NCBI GenBank assembly: GCA_963766505.1
Contig: CAVYAL010000005.1
Coordinates: 1,534,945-1,598,944, forward strand
Length of the DNA: 64,000 nucleotides
Source: DATIRA01 sp963766505
GTDB taxonomy: Bacteria > Pseudomonadota > Gammaproteobacteria > Steroidobacterales > Steroidobacteraceae
Direction of reading: 5' to 3'
Shown: positions 36,130 to 46,393 of the stretch, piece by piece
Layout of the letters: each line of letters starts with the position of its first letter
How positions within the stretch are numbered: the stretch's first letter is position 1
The notes under the pieces: generated by a model
Databases searched by the model: none
The model's input: only the letters and a program-made list of their open reading frames with translations
Told to the model about the DNA's origin: nothing
Made by a program: the position numbers and the translations under genes

Positions 36130-36228
36130 TCACGCCAGTTTTTCGAGGCGACGCGGACCGCGCGCTCGATTTCAATGATCCACAAGAAGCCTGCATCGGG
36201 CAGGTCGTCGCCAGGGATGGTTGCCGCT

Positions 36229-39200
36229 ATGAATCGGTGCTTGGGATTGCGTTGGGCCGGGTTGGCGTTGAGTGTGCTCGTTGGTGCTTTGGTCCAGGCG
36301 CAGGAATCCCCGGTCGGGCGGACTGCGGGTGTTGCGACCGTGTCGACCACGGGTGCGGCCCGGTACGTGATGCCGCTGGCTCTGCCGCCGGGCACGAACG
36401 GCCTGGCACCGGGCATTGCGATCACCTACGACAGCCGTAGCGGCAACGGCCTGCTCGGTGTGGGCTTCGGATTGTCAGGCTTCTCATCGATCCGGCGCTG
36501 CGCGAGCACGCTCGCGCAGGATGGCCGCCTCGCCAGCGTTGCACTGGATGAGACGGACCGCCTGTGCCTCGATGGACAGCGCCTGCGCGGGGTCACCGGA
36601 ACCTACGGACGGTCCGGGTCCACTTACCAGACCGAGATCGAGCAGTTCACTCGAGTGACGGCCCAGGGTTCGGCAGGCAGCGGGCCGGCATGGTTCAGGG
36701 CCGAGAGCCGCGCAGGGCTTATCTACGAGTACGGTGCGACGGCCGATTCCCGGATCGAATCGGTCGGCAGCACGACGCCTCGCGAGTGGGCGCTGAGCGC
36801 GATTCGCGATCGCAGCGGCAACTACATGTCCTTCAGCTACGTCGAGGACGGCGCGAACGGAACCTACCGACCCAGCCGCATCGATTACACCGGCAACAGC
36901 CGGACGGGCGCCGCGCCGTACTACTCGGTGCGGTTCCACTACGAGGCCCGTCCTGCGGACGACGTGCCGACGGCCTATGCCGGCGGCGGAGTGTCGCGTG
37001 AACCGCAGCGCCTGGCGCAGATCGAGGTCGAGTACCTTGCGATCAACCTGCCGTTGCGCAGGTACGAGTTCGCCTATGCGCCAGCCGGATCCACTCCACG
37101 CAGCTGGCTCGCGAGCGTGCGGCAATGCTCGCACAACGACTGCCTGCCGCCGACCTCGTTCACGGCCGCGAGCATGGATCCCGGGCTGCGCGAGGAAGTA
37201 CCGACAGGCCGTGCAGTCGGCACGGCTCAGCACGCCATCCCCGGCGACATGGACGGCGACGGTTTCGAGGACCTCGCCTACTTCGATCAATCGGCCGCCC
37301 GCTGGGCGATCCTGCGCGGCGGTGCGGCCGGGCTCCACGGCGCGCCGCTCGTCACTGCGTACGGGTCGGCCGCCCATTACCAGCAGGCCGTCGCGATCGA
37401 TCTGGACGGCAATGGAAAACGCGACCTGCTCGTTCCAGAACCCGGTGGCTACTGGCACTGGTTGAGGCACGTCGAAGGCAGTTCATACGCATTCAGCTCG
37501 ACCGGACTCGAGAACACCGCGGCCGCGGGTAGCGCGATTGCGGCCGATATCGACGGCGACGGGCTGGAGGACCTCGTCTACGCGAGGGCCAACAGCCACT
37601 CGATCTCATGGCGCAGAAACCTGACTGCAACCGCCGGCCCGGCCTTCGCGGCGGAAGCGGTGCTGTGGACTTCTCCGTATGCCGCGGACTTTCCAACGAC
37701 GCCGTTCGGCACCAGCGAACACCGCTTCAGGTCCGTGGTTCGCAGTGGCGACTTCAACGGCGACGGGCGCACTGACCTGCTGGTCTGGCAACAGCATGAC
37801 CTCTGCGGCGGCGATCCGTCCTGCACGATCTGGCGTCGCGAATGGCACGCGCTCACCTCGCGTGGGAACTCGCTGGTCACGAGCCGGGTGTTCGCTACCG
37901 ACTTCACGCCGCAGCTCGGTGACTTCAACGGCGACGGCCTCACGGACGTCGTCGTACCGACCGCATCGGGCGCGAGCGTGACCTGGCTCCTGCACTACGC
38001 GATGGGTTCGCGCGCCGCGGAGATCGCCAGGTTCACCGAAGCCGTTTCGACCGCGGTGTCGGCGCCGACCAACGGCGGCGCGCTGGTGTTCGACTGGGAT
38101 GCCGACGGGCGCGCCGACATCGTCTATCCAGCTGTCACGGGCGGATGGACCCAATGCCGGGCGACGGACTCCACGATCGGAGCCTGTCTGTCCACCGGCC
38201 AGCCGGTCTCCGCCCAGGTTCGCTCACCGATCGTGCTGGATGTGAACGGAGATGGACTTGCGGACCTTGCCTATGCCTCCGGCGACTGGCGTTTCCGCCT
38301 GCACCGCGCCGGACCGCCCGGGCGCCTGGTGAGAGTGACCGACGGGTACGGCGACTTCGCCGAGTTCAGCTACACGACGCTGGCGGATCCGGCGGTACAT
38401 GCGCGCGGGATGAGCGCCGCATTCCCGAGCCGTGAACTCACCGGGTCGTTGGGCGTCGTCGCGAGACTCCGGCAGTCGGACGGCATCGGCGGCAGCTACG
38501 ACACGGATTTCTCCTACAGCGGTGCGCGGCTCCATCTGCAGGGACGCGGGTTCCTGGGTTTTGCCAGTCGTACCTCACGGGACAGCCGAACAGGGGTCGC
38601 GACGACCGAGCGCTTCGCGCAGGACCCCGAACGGTTCGAATCGATCGGATCGACGACCGCCCGGGAGACCCGCAGCGCGAACGGCACGCTGCTCGAGCGG
38701 ACCAGCCTCGAGTGGTCGCAGAAGGTGTTCGGCAGCGGCTACGAGCAGCGACGATTTCCTTACGTCGCGGAGCAGCTCACCGAGCACTTCGAACTCGACG
38801 GCCAGAAGATCGCGAGCACGCAGCAGCAGTCCGACTACGACGCCTTCGGCACCCTCACCGACCGTACGACGACCCGTACCGAGCACGCGACCGGGCTCAA
38901 CGCGGGTGCGCAGCATGTCGAACGCCTGACCCTGACCGGTGTCGTCAACAACACGTTCAACTGGTGCCTGGGACGAGCCACCGGTACGCAACTGAGCCGC
39001 TCCCATTCGCTCGCCGGCGGAGCCGAGCAGAGCCGCAGCGATTCCTACAGCTGGGACTACACGTTCTGCAGGCAGACGCAGCAGATCGTCGAGCCATCGA
39101 ACAGCCAGCTGCAGGTCACGATCGCGTACTCCTACGACCAGTACGGCAACGTCAGCGTGCGGCGGGTGACCCCGTACGGAGTCACGACCCGATCAACCGC

Positions 39201-42033
39201 GTTCGTCTGGACGGAGAACGGCAGGTTCATTGGCTCGACCGTCAACGCAGAGGGTCACAAGACGACCTACAACTGGGACTCAGGCAGGGCGCGGATAGCC
39301 TCGATCACCGATCCGAATACGCTCGTGACCTTCCTCGATTACGACCCGTTCAACCGGATCAGGAGGATCACGCGTCCCGACGGCACGACGACCGTGTACA
39401 GCCGCGCCTGGTGCAATGCCCAGTGCGTAGCCGACCGGGCCGTCTACCGCGTCGAGACCCTCGAGCGTGGCAAGGGCGGCGTCTATGTGACAGCCCATGA
39501 ACAGGGGTTCGACGGTGACGATCGTCCTGTCTACGCGATCGCGGACCAGCCGGGCGGGATGCGCAGCTTCGTGCGGACCGACTACGACGCGCTTGGGAGG
39601 CTCAGCCGCGCAAGCGTTCCGGAGTTCTGCTGCGGTACACCGTCCCGCTGGGTCAGCTATGGCTACGATCTCCGCGGCCGGCTGATCTCCGAGGAACGGC
39701 CCACGAGCGGGACCATCCCGACGCCGCTCGTGACGGCCTGGCGCCATGGCGGCCTGACCACGACGCGGATCGACCCACTCGGCCGCGAAGTGAGCTGGAC
39801 GGCGGACATCGACGGCAACCCGCGCCAGCTGGTCGACGCGGGAGGCTCGGACACTGAGTACGAATACGACGCCTTCGGAAATCTGACCAGGGTCCGGGAT
39901 TTCTACGGTGTCGAAACGAGGATGTCGTACAACACGCGCGGTTTCCGCACCGAGATCAACGATCCGGACGCGGGCCGCTGGGTGCAGGACTATTACCCGA
40001 CCGGCGAACTGAAGTCCCAGTGGAATCCACGCGGACAGCGTACGCGGATCTCCTACGACCGCCTGTCCAGGCCCGTGACCCGCATCGAGAGCGACCTTGC
40101 AACCACGTGGACCTGGGGCACGTCGTCGGCCAGCCGCAACCTGGGCTCGTTGGCCTCGATCTACTCGACCGGCTTCAAGGAGACCTACGTCTACGATCCG
40201 CTGGGCCGCCTCGCCAGCACGAACACGACCATCTCCGGCAAGACCTACATCGGCCGCTACTACTACGATTCCATCACCGGACTGCTGGACATGTACTCCT
40301 ATCCGGCGATCCTCGGACAACCGCAGTTCCTGGTCAGGTATGAGCGGGACCGCGGGCGCGTCGTGCGGATCAGCGACGCCAGGGGGCTGGAAGGGACGTT
40401 CTGGGAAGCCCGGGACTGGAATGCGCGCGGTCGGCCGACGCAGGAAACCCTGGGCAACGGCGTCGAGGTTTCCAGCGCCTATGATTCCGTAACCGGGCTC
40501 CCCGAGGCGAGGACTGCTGGTCCCGGGGGCGGTCACAGCCTGCAGAATCTCGCCTATACCTGGGATGCCACGGGCAACCTGGAGTCGCGCCGGGACTTCG
40601 TGCGTGGCCTCGACGAGCAGTTCAGGTACGACAGTCGCGACCGGCTGGACGACGTACGGCGCAACGGTGTGCTCGCGCTCGATCTCGCCTACGACGAGAC
40701 GGGCAACATCACCTACAAGTCGGATGTCGGCGCGTACCAGTACCACCCGCAGCGCGCGCACGCCGTGGTTGCCGCCGGATCCAACAGCTACCAGTACGAC
40801 GCGGCCGGCGCAGTCACGAACGCGAACGGTACGACGATCCAGTGGACCAGCTATGCGCTGCCCTCGCAGCTGAGCCACCCGAACGGCAACAGCTCGAGTT
40901 TCAGCTACGGGCCGGACCGCTCTCGCTTCCGGCAGCTCGCGCAGGCCGGCGGGCAGAGCATCGAGACCCTCTATTTCGGCGGCGGCAGCTACGAGCGGGT
41001 GACCCGCAACGGCGTGCTCACCGAGCGCTTCTACATCGAGGCGGATGGCCGCCCGGTCGCAGTTCGCTCGCAGACCGCCGGATCCGGGCCCGAGATCAAG
41101 TACCTGCTTTCGGATCACCTCGGCGGTGTGGACGCAGTGACGTCGAGCTCAGGCTCGTTGCTCCATCGGGCCTCGTATCATGCATTTGGTGCCAGGCGAC
41201 TCGGCAGCGGACTCGGCGACGCGCCGAGCGACGCTGAGTGGCAGGGGATCGACGCAACGACTGCCCGCGGCTTCACAGGCCACGAGCACCTCGACAATCT
41301 CGGCCTGATCCACATGAACGGCCGGGTCTACGACCCGGTGCTCGGCCGATTCCTGAGCCCCGACCCCTACGTGCAGTCGCCATACGACTCGCAGTCGCTG
41401 AATCGCTACAGCTACGTGGCGAACAACCCGCTCTCGGCCGTGGATCCCAGCGGCTACGCCTTCGAGGCGATCAGGGAAATGTGGGGCGACCTGCTGCACA
41501 CGATGATCGACGGCATGCGTCCGTCGCCGATGGGCGTGAACTTCAGCTTCGCGAACCACCGCGGCGCACAGGGGGTGGAGAGCTCGGGCAACGCAGCCGG
41601 GTCGCAGGGACAGGATCGACCCTTCACCTTCGGTGGCAGCCCGGCCGCGGGCGGCACAGCCGGCTGGAACGTCGATGTCGGGTGGCATCTGCCGCATACG
41701 CCGGCGCCTTCGGCCGGGTCGGTCGGAGCGATGCGGCAGGCGCTTTCCGGGGGGGCGAGATCAATGGCACCCGATACGAGCGCCGGCCAGTGGGATCGCT
41801 GGGATGCCATTCACATTGCGCTGGATGGCGTGGCCGCGAGCCCGGTGCCGCTGCTCTCTCAAGTCGCCGGGATCAGCAGCGGGTTGTGGTACGCGATCGA
41901 TGGAAATTGGTTCGATGCGGGTCTGTCGGTTGCTGGAACTATTGCCGGTTGTTGGTACGGTCGCGGACATCGCTCGAACATGGCACAACGCAGCCAGCTG
42001 GCGCACTACCAGTTCGAAAGGTTGAGCAAGTAG
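36229..42033 (+). CDS. Secreted SpvB/RHS-repeat polymorphic-toxin-type protein
   Basis: Giant secreted protein, 1934 residues from ATG 36229, with a signal peptide of about 25 residues (GLALSVLVGALVQAQE). N-terminal SpvB/TcdB-like region (GLAPGIAITYDSRSGNGLLG), then seven FG-GAP/VCBS calcium-loop repeats between about 338 and 690 (for example GDMDGDGFEDL and GDFNGDGRTDLLV). A YD/RHS-repeat shell covers roughly 860-1660, and the RHS core closes at about 1744 (GHEHLDNLGLIHMNGRVYDP, LGRFLSPDPYVQSP, SVAVDPSG-like end). The variable tip of 190 residues has a pretoxin-like hydrophobic segment (ALDGVAASPVPLLSQVAG, WFDAGLSVAG), after which the frame is shifted and the protein ends without its toxin domain. 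A secretion system is not in the window. Confidence 0.88.
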   Translation: MNRCLGLRWAGLALSVLVGALVQAQESPVGRTAGVATVSTTGAARYVMPLALPPGTNGLAPGIAITYDSRSGNGLLGVGFGLSGFSSIRRCASTLAQDGRLASVALDETDRLCLDGQRLRGVTGTYGRSGSTYQTEIEQFTRVTAQGSAGSGPAWFRAESRAGLIYEYGATADSRIESVGSTTPREWALSAIRDRSGNYMSFSYVEDGANGTYRPSRIDYTGNSRTGAAPYYSVRFHYEARPADDVPTAYAGGGVSREPQRLAQIEVEYLAINLPLRRYEFAYAPAGSTPRSWLASVRQCSHNDCLPPTSFTAASMDPGLREEVPTGRAVGTAQHAIPGDMDGDGFEDLAYFDQSAARWAILRGGAAGLHGAPLVTAYGSAAHYQQAVAIDLDGNGKRDLLVPEPGGYWHWLRHVEGSSYAFSSTGLENTAAAGSAIAADIDGDGLEDLVYARANSHSISWRRNLTATAGPAFAAEAVLWTSPYAADFPTTPFGTSEHRFRSVVRSGDFNGDGRTDLLVWQQHDLCGGDPSCTIWRREWHALTSRGNSLVTSRVFATDFTPQLGDFNGDGLTDVVVPTASGASVTWLLHYAMGSRAAEIARFTEAVSTAVSAPTNGGALVFDWDADGRADIVYPAVTGGWTQCRATDSTIGACLSTGQPVSAQVRSPIVLDVNGDGLADLAYASGDWRFRLHRAGPPGRLVRVTDGYGDFAEFSYTTLADPAVHARGMSAAFPSRELTGSLGVVARLRQSDGIGGSYDTDFSYSGARLHLQGRGFLGFASRTSRDSRTGVATTERFAQDPERFESIGSTTARETRSANGTLLERTSLEWSQKVFGSGYEQRRFPYVAEQLTEHFELDGQKIASTQQQSDYDAFGTLTDRTTTRTEHATGLNAGAQHVERLTLTGVVNNTFNWCLGRATGTQLSRSHSLAGGAEQSRSDSYSWDYTFCRQTQQIVEPSNSQLQVTIAYSYDQYGNVSVRRVTPYGVTTRSTAFVWTENGRFIGSTVNAEGHKTTYNWDSGRARIASITDPNTLVTFLDYDPFNRIRRITRPDGTTTVYSRAWCNAQCVADRAVYRVETLERGKGGVYVTAHEQGFDGDDRPVYAIADQPGGMRSFVRTDYDALGRLSRASVPEFCCGTPSRWVSYGYDLRGRLISEERPTSGTIPTPLVTAWRHGGLTTTRIDPLGREVSWTADIDGNPRQLVDAGGSDTEYEYDAFGNLTRVRDFYGVETRMSYNTRGFRTEINDPDAGRWVQDYYPTGELKSQWNPRGQRTRISYDRLSRPVTRIESDLATTWTWGTSSASRNLGSLASIYSTGFKETYVYDPLGRLASTNTTISGKTYIGRYYYDSITGLLDMYSYPAILGQPQFLVRYERDRGRVVRISDARGLEGTFWEARDWNARGRPTQETLGNGVEVSSAYDSVTGLPEARTAGPGGGHSLQNLAYTWDATGNLESRRDFVRGLDEQFRYDSRDRLDDVRRNGVLALDLAYDETGNITYKSDVGAYQYHPQRAHAVVAAGSNSYQYDAAGAVTNANGTTIQWTSYALPSQLSHPNGNSSSFSYGPDRSRFRQLAQAGGQSIETLYFGGGSYERVTRNGVLTERFYIEADGRPVAVRSQTAGSGPEIKYLLSDHLGGVDAVTSSSGSLLHRASYHAFGARRLGSGLGDAPSDAEWQGIDATTARGFTGHEHLDNLGLIHMNGRVYDPVLGRFLSPDPYVQSPYDSQSLNRYSYVANNPLSAVDPSGYAFEAIREMWGDLLHTMIDGMRPSPMGVNFSFANHRGAQGVESSGNAAGSQGQDRPFTFGGSPAAGGTAGWNVDVGWHLPHTPAPSAGSVGAMRQALSGGARSMAPDTSAGQWDRWDAIHIALDGVAASPVPLLSQVAGISSGLWYAIDGNWFDAGLSVAGTIAGCWYGRGHRSNMAQRSQLAHYQFERLSK

Positions 42034-42385
42034 ATGCTACGACCCCAAGGAACGGAACCGTCTTCTACTCCGGACCGGGTAATCGACAGCTGGCGGAGGA
42101 TTCGCTGCGACGAATGGGCGGTGGACACTTGAAATGACACTTGGCGTGCAAATGCGCTGGACAAGGACTAGCGACTTTTCGGGCCGCGTGAGTCCGTTGA
42201 CCACAGACGAAGCGATCAAGGTATGGTCACGTCTATCCGCAACGATTTTCGCAACAAGCGTCGGGAACTGCCGTTGGAGTTTGTAAGCTCGCTCACGTGC
42301 CGGGACTATCTTTAATACTGTTGAAGAGTCCGGAGCTATGTCCAATCCACGGATAGACAATGTAGTAACAGTGGGATGGAAATGA
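41937..42385 (+). pseudogene. Decayed C-terminal toxin tip of the RHS protein
   Basis: Beyond a frameshift near 41940 the toxin sequence continues in pieces. Frame +1 gives LPVVGTVADIARTWHNAASW (41943-42025), the second shift gives GTVFYSGPGNRQLAEDSLRR (about 42050-42125), the third gives TLEMTLGVQMRWTRTSDFSG ... EAIKVWSRLSATIFATSVGN to a TAA at 42284, and the same frame continues as AGTIFNTVEESGAMSNPRID to a TGA at 42383. This order (SG..A...G-TLEMT...W..S..FA...G...FNTVE..NP) matches, from memory, a C-terminal toxin-tip family of RHS proteins. Two single-base insertions, one deletion and one nonsense codon mean it is not translated. Confidence 0.65.
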
Positions 42386-42873
42386 TGTTCACAGCAATCG
42401 CACCGCAACGCGTCTTGCAGAGTCTGGCTACCTAGTTGAGGTGCTTGATTCGCGAATTCGATCGAAATTATCACGACGAGCAACTAGAAGTGTCGTTAAG
42501 TTTGACTTTGGCCCGGTGACAGGACTGTACGTCGACACTCTGGACGCAAGCGGCAGCGAGGAGCAATCGGTCTGGGGAAATGGATAGAGCGAGAGTTCGT
42601 CGAGACTTGAAGCCGGCATGCAATTTCTCGGAATCCGTTTTGAGACGTGCCTTGATGGCTGCGGATGACTCGAACTTCCCGGAGCATCTGCCATTGCGAT
42701 AAGGCGTACTAGTCTGCCACCCGTACTGGATTAGCTCGTGTTGAATCGTCCCGCGAGGGCAATCCGCGAGCGAATCGCCTACTCGGGCGGCCAGTTGCAC
42801 GATTTGCCGCTTGTCTTGCAGTGCTCGTTCGGCCAAGAATTCCTGACTCGCCGCACAGCAGGAACTCTCCGAC
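42386..42873 (+). other. Lower-GC stretch with coding-like fragments, possible immunity-gene remnant
   Basis: About 490 bases, clearly lower in G+C than the flanks, with no intact gene. One frame reads coding-like pieces with stops between them: SGYLVEVLDSRIRSKL and VVKFDFGPVTGLYVDTLDAS (42420-42580), then SSSRLEAGMQFLGIRFETCL (about 42585-42665). A toxin-immunity gene would normally sit here, after the RHS tip. I infer a decayed immunity gene but recognise no family. The last 25 bases contain CAGGAA for the next gene. Confidence 0.4.
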
Positions 42874-43869
42874 ATGACCACCCGCCTCGGTTTCTCCGGC
42901 ACGGTCGGCCACACGCCGCTGATCCGCCTGCGCGTCTTCAGCGAGGAGACGGGCTGCGAGATCCTCGGCAAGGCCGAGTTCCTGAATCCCGGCGGCTCGG
43001 TCAAGGATCGCGCGGCGCGCGGCATCCTGGACGATGCCGAGCGCGAGGGCCGCATCCAGCCCGGCGGCACGCTGGTCGAGGGCACGGCCGGCAACACGGG
43101 TATCGGCTTCGTGCACCTCTGCAACGCGCGGGGCTATCGCTGCGTGATCGTGATGCCGGACAACCAGTCGCCGGAGAAGGCGGCGCTGCTGCGCACGCTC
43201 GGCGCCGACGTGCGGGTGACCAAGGCGGTTCCCTACAGCGACCCGAACCACTACCAGAAGCTCGCGCGCCGCGTTGCCGAGGAGCTGGGGGCCGCGTGGG
43301 GTAACCAGTTCGACAACACGGCGAACCGCGACGCTCACTACGCGACGACGGGACCGGAGATCTGGCACGAAACCGAGGGACGCATCGACGCATTCACCTG
43401 CGCCACCGGCACCGGCGGCACGTTCGGTGGCGTGTCGCGCTACCTGAAGGAACAGAAGCCCGGCGTCCGCTGCGTGCTCGCGGACCCGATGGGCAGCGCG
43501 CTCTACCAGTGGGTGAAGTCGGGAGAGCTCAAGTCCGAGGGCTCGAGCAGCGTCACCGAGGGCATCGGCATCGGCCGGGTCACGGCGAATCTCGAAGGCT
43601 CTCCGATCGACGACGCCGTGCGGATCGAGGATGCCGAGATCGTGCGCACGACCTACCGCCTGCTGCACGAGGAAGGCTTGTTCCTCGGCGGCACCAGTGG
43701 CGCGAACGTGGCCGCCGCGATGCGCGTCGCGCGCGAGCTCGGGCCGGGACACACGATCGTGACGATCCTCTGCGACGGGGGCGGACGCTACCAGTCCCGT
43801 CTCTACAATCCGGAATGGCTCACGCAGAAGGGCCTGATCGGGGAGGCAGGCTCAGCCGCGGTGCGATGA
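42874..43869 (+). CDS. cysK: Cysteine synthase A (O-acetylserine sulfhydrylase)
   Basis: PLP enzyme of 331 residues that makes L-cysteine from O-acetylserine and sulfide. PLP lysine in FLNPGGSVKDRAA, the phosphate-binding loops GTAGNTGIG and CATGTGGTFGG, and the substrate loop EGTAGNTG are intact, as is GGTSGANVAAAMRVA near the C-terminus. At 331 residues it is slightly longer than E. coli CysK (323) and of the same fold II family; some related proteins act as cystathionine beta-synthase-like enzymes, so the substrate is inferred. It starts just after the decayed RHS patch and converges with the SPOR gene. CysB is encoded 8 kb upstream. Confidence 0.87.
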   Translation: MTTRLGFSGTVGHTPLIRLRVFSEETGCEILGKAEFLNPGGSVKDRAARGILDDAEREGRIQPGGTLVEGTAGNTGIGFVHLCNARGYRCVIVMPDNQSPEKAALLRTLGADVRVTKAVPYSDPNHYQKLARRVAEELGAAWGNQFDNTANRDAHYATTGPEIWHETEGRIDAFTCATGTGGTFGGVSRYLKEQKPGVRCVLADPMGSALYQWVKSGELKSEGSSSVTEGIGIGRVTANLEGSPIDDAVRIEDAEIVRTTYRLLHEEGLFLGGTSGANVAAAMRVARELGPGHTIVTILCDGGGRYQSRLYNPEWLTQKGLIGEAGSAAVR

Positions 43870-43893
43870 GTCCGGCCCGGCAACGCGGAGTCG

Positions 43894-44485
43894 TCAGGGT
43901 GGCGGCTGCTCCGTGACGGGTACGACCGGGGCTGCCTCGATATCGGCCTCGGCCAGCTTGCTGCGGACCCGGTCGAAGTCCTCGACCGTCTCGATAGGCC
44001 CGATCCGGACCCGGAACCAGGTTTCGTCCTCCAGCGAAATGCGCTGGATCTTCGCGACGACGCCATACTGCGCGAGCCGCGCCTGGAGCTTCTCGGCTTC
44101 CGCGATCTGCTTGAACGCGCCGGCCTGCAGCACCAGGTCGCCTTGCGGCAGCACGTCCGGCGGCGGCGCAGGCCGCGACGCGTCGGCCGGGACCTCGACT
44201 TCCTGGTTCGGCAGCACGTCGTAGAACGTGAAGTTCTTTGCAGGATCCACCGGAGCCGGCGTTTCCTCGGCCGCCTGTGCCGAGGCAGGCGACGCCGTCC
44301 GCCACGGGTTGCGGCAGCGCCGGCGCCTGGAGACCCCGGTAATGCAGGTGCACCGCCAGAGCGACGCCGAGGCCGATCGCGAGGCCGATCACGAGGCCCG
44401 TCCAGCCGTTGAATACCTGGCCCGCCCCGGGGCGCTGCTGCGCGACGTGCTTGTAGTCGCGACTCAGCGTCCGCGCTGAACTCAC
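43894..44485 (-). CDS. SPOR-domain membrane protein, frameshifted
   Basis: Cell-division-type peptidoglycan-binding protein. N-terminal frame (GTG 44485): short cytoplasmic tail SRDYKHVAQQRPGAG, one transmembrane helix (GLVIGLAIGLGVALAVHL) and a proline-rich linker. After a shift near 44306-44308 (CCC run) the frame continues as TPAPVDPAKNFTFYDVLPNQ, a typical start of a SPOR linker, followed by the C-terminal SPOR domain (LVLQAGAFKQIAEAEKLQAR and ETWFRVRIGPIETVEDFDR). SPOR domains bind denuded glycan strands at the septum. One base must be removed to join the halves. Its GTG overlaps the argS stop, so it is translationally coupled to argS. Confidence 0.78.
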
Positions 44486-46239
44486 ATCGCCTCCGGCGCC
44501 GATACGCCCAGCAACCCGAGTCCGTTGCGGATCACCTGGCGGACGCCCTGGATCAAGGTGAGCCGCGCGTCGCGCAGCTCTGCGTCCTCGACCAGGAACT
44601 GGTGGGCGTTGTAGTAGGTGTGGAAGTCGTTCGCGAGCTCGCGCAGGTAGTGGACCATCGCGTGCGGCGCGCGCTGCAGCGCCGCGCTCTCGACGATCTC
44701 GGGATAGCGGCTCAGCGTGGTGAGCAGCGCCTGCTCGTACGGCTCGACCAGCAGCGCCAGCGCGCCGCGGCCACGCGCGGCGTCGTAGCTCATTCCCTTG
44801 TCGATCATCTGGCGCAGCACGCTGCAGACGCGTGCGTGCGCATACTGGATGTAGTAGACCGGGTTCTCGTTGCTGTGCGAGGTCGCGAGCTGCATGTCGA
44901 AGTCGAGGTGCTGGTCGTTGCTGCGCATCACGTAGAAGAAGCGCGCCGCGTCGTTGCCCACTTCGCGTCGCAGCTCGCGCAGCGTGATGAACTCGCCCGA
45001 GCGCGTGGACATCTGCACCTTCTCGCCGCCGCGATACAGCGTGACGAACTGCACGAGCCTCACCTCGAGCGAATCCCCGGGTTCGCCCATCGCCACGAGC
45101 CCGGCGCGAACGCGCGCGACGTAGCCATGGTGATCCGCGCCGAGCACGTCGATCAGCCGCTCGAAACCGCGCTCGCGCTTCTGCAGGTGGTAGGCGATGT
45201 CGGAGGCGAAATACGTCTTCGCGCCGTTCTCGCGCACGACCACGCGGTCCTTCTCGTCCCCGAAGTCCGTGGCGCGGAACCACTCGGCACCGTCTTTCTG
45301 GTAGACGACGCCGTTCGCCCGAAGGCGCTCGAGCGCCCGTTCGATCGCGCCTTCCGCAGTCAGGCTGCGCTCGCTGAACCATTCGTCGTAGCAGACGCCG
45401 AAGGCCTGGAGGTCCTCGCGGATGTCGGCGAGGATGTCGCCGAGCGCGAGGTCGAGCGCCTTCTGGAAACCGTCCTCGCCGATCAGCGAGCGCGCCCGGG
45501 CGATCACCGCGTCGATGTAGAGGTCCTTGTCGCCGGCGGGTGCGTCCGGCGGCAGGTCGCGGAATACGTCGGCCGCCGCACGCAGCAGCGAACGTCCTTC
45601 GCGCTCGATCAGCTTGTCCGCGATGGGCTGTATGTAGTCGCCACGGTAGCCGTTGCTCGGAAACGCGAAGCGCTCGCCGAAACACTCCAGGTAACGCAGC
45701 CAGACGCTGGCGGCGAGGATCTCCATCTGCCGGCCGGCGTCGTTGATGTAGTACTCGCGGTGCACGCTGTAGCCGATCGCGTCGAGCAGGTTCGCAACCG
45801 ATGCGCCGAAGGCCGCGTGACGACCGTGCCCGACGTGCAGCGGGCCCGTGGGGTTCGCCGAAACGAACTCGACGATCACCCGCTCACCGGCGCCGAGCGC
45901 GCTGCGGCCATAGGAGCCGCCCTCGTCGAGCAGGCGGCGCAGCTCCGCGTGGTAGGCCGCCGGCGCGAGAAAGAAATTGATGAAGCCGGGACCCGCGATC
46001 TCGACCCTGCCGATCAGCTCGTTGGCCGGCAGTGCAGCGACGATGGCCTGCGCGAGTTCCCGCGGCTTGCGCCCGGCCGCCCGTGCGAGTTGCATCGCGG
46101 CGTTGGACGCGAAGTCGCCGTGGCCTGGATCGCGAGTGCGCTCCACGGTGGATGGCGCCTGCGTTATGTCCAGTGACCGCAGGTCCTCAGGCAGGGACGC
46201 GAACGCGTCCTGCACGATTTTCTCTATCAGCTGCTTCAA
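44482..46239 (-). CDS. argS: Arginyl-tRNA synthetase
   Basis: Class I synthetase of 585 residues. N-terminal additional domain (residues 1-120) then the HIGH motif as HVGHGRHAAFG near residue 131, preceded by VEFVSANPTGPLHVGHG. The KMSKS equivalent is VQMSTRSGEF near 400, a common ArgS variant. The DALR anticodon domain fills the C-terminus (ARVCSVLRQM, then LVEDAELRDARLTLIQGVRQ). Length fits the bacterial family. The SPOR gene follows with a four-base overlap; this argS-SPOR order is common in gammaproteobacteria. Confidence 0.95.
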   Translation of the reverse strand: MKQLIEKIVQDAFASLPEDLRSLDITQAPSTVERTRDPGHGDFASNAAMQLARAAGRKPRELAQAIVAALPANELIGRVEIAGPGFINFFLAPAAYHAELRRLLDEGGSYGRSALGAGERVIVEFVSANPTGPLHVGHGRHAAFGASVANLLDAIGYSVHREYYINDAGRQMEILAASVWLRYLECFGERFAFPSNGYRGDYIQPIADKLIEREGRSLLRAAADVFRDLPPDAPAGDKDLYIDAVIARARSLIGEDGFQKALDLALGDILADIREDLQAFGVCYDEWFSERSLTAEGAIERALERLRANGVVYQKDGAEWFRATDFGDEKDRVVVRENGAKTYFASDIAYHLQKRERGFERLIDVLGADHHGYVARVRAGLVAMGEPGDSLEVRLVQFVTLYRGGEKVQMSTRSGEFITLRELRREVGNDAARFFYVMRSNDQHLDFDMQLATSHSNENPVYYIQYAHARVCSVLRQMIDKGMSYDAARGRGALALLVEPYEQALLTTLSRYPEIVESAALQRAPHAMVHYLRELANDFHTYYNAHQFLVEDAELRDARLTLIQGVRQVIRNGLGLLGVSAPEAM

Positions 46240-46393
46240 TTTAAGGCCGTCGGGAATGCTCGGCGAGAGCCGAAAGTCTAAGGGAACGGCGCTCGACGCG
46301 CGAGCGCAACTGTGAACTGGTGCCGCCGCGTTTTTTCAGGATTTCCTAGCCTATGAACCGTTGCGAAACACGCGCAACGAGGGAGATCCCAGC

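Noticed and set aside
39280..41118. Minus-strand frame of 612 codons inside the RHS gene
   Set aside because: Low-complexity shadow of the RHS repeats, with no signal peptide or motif.
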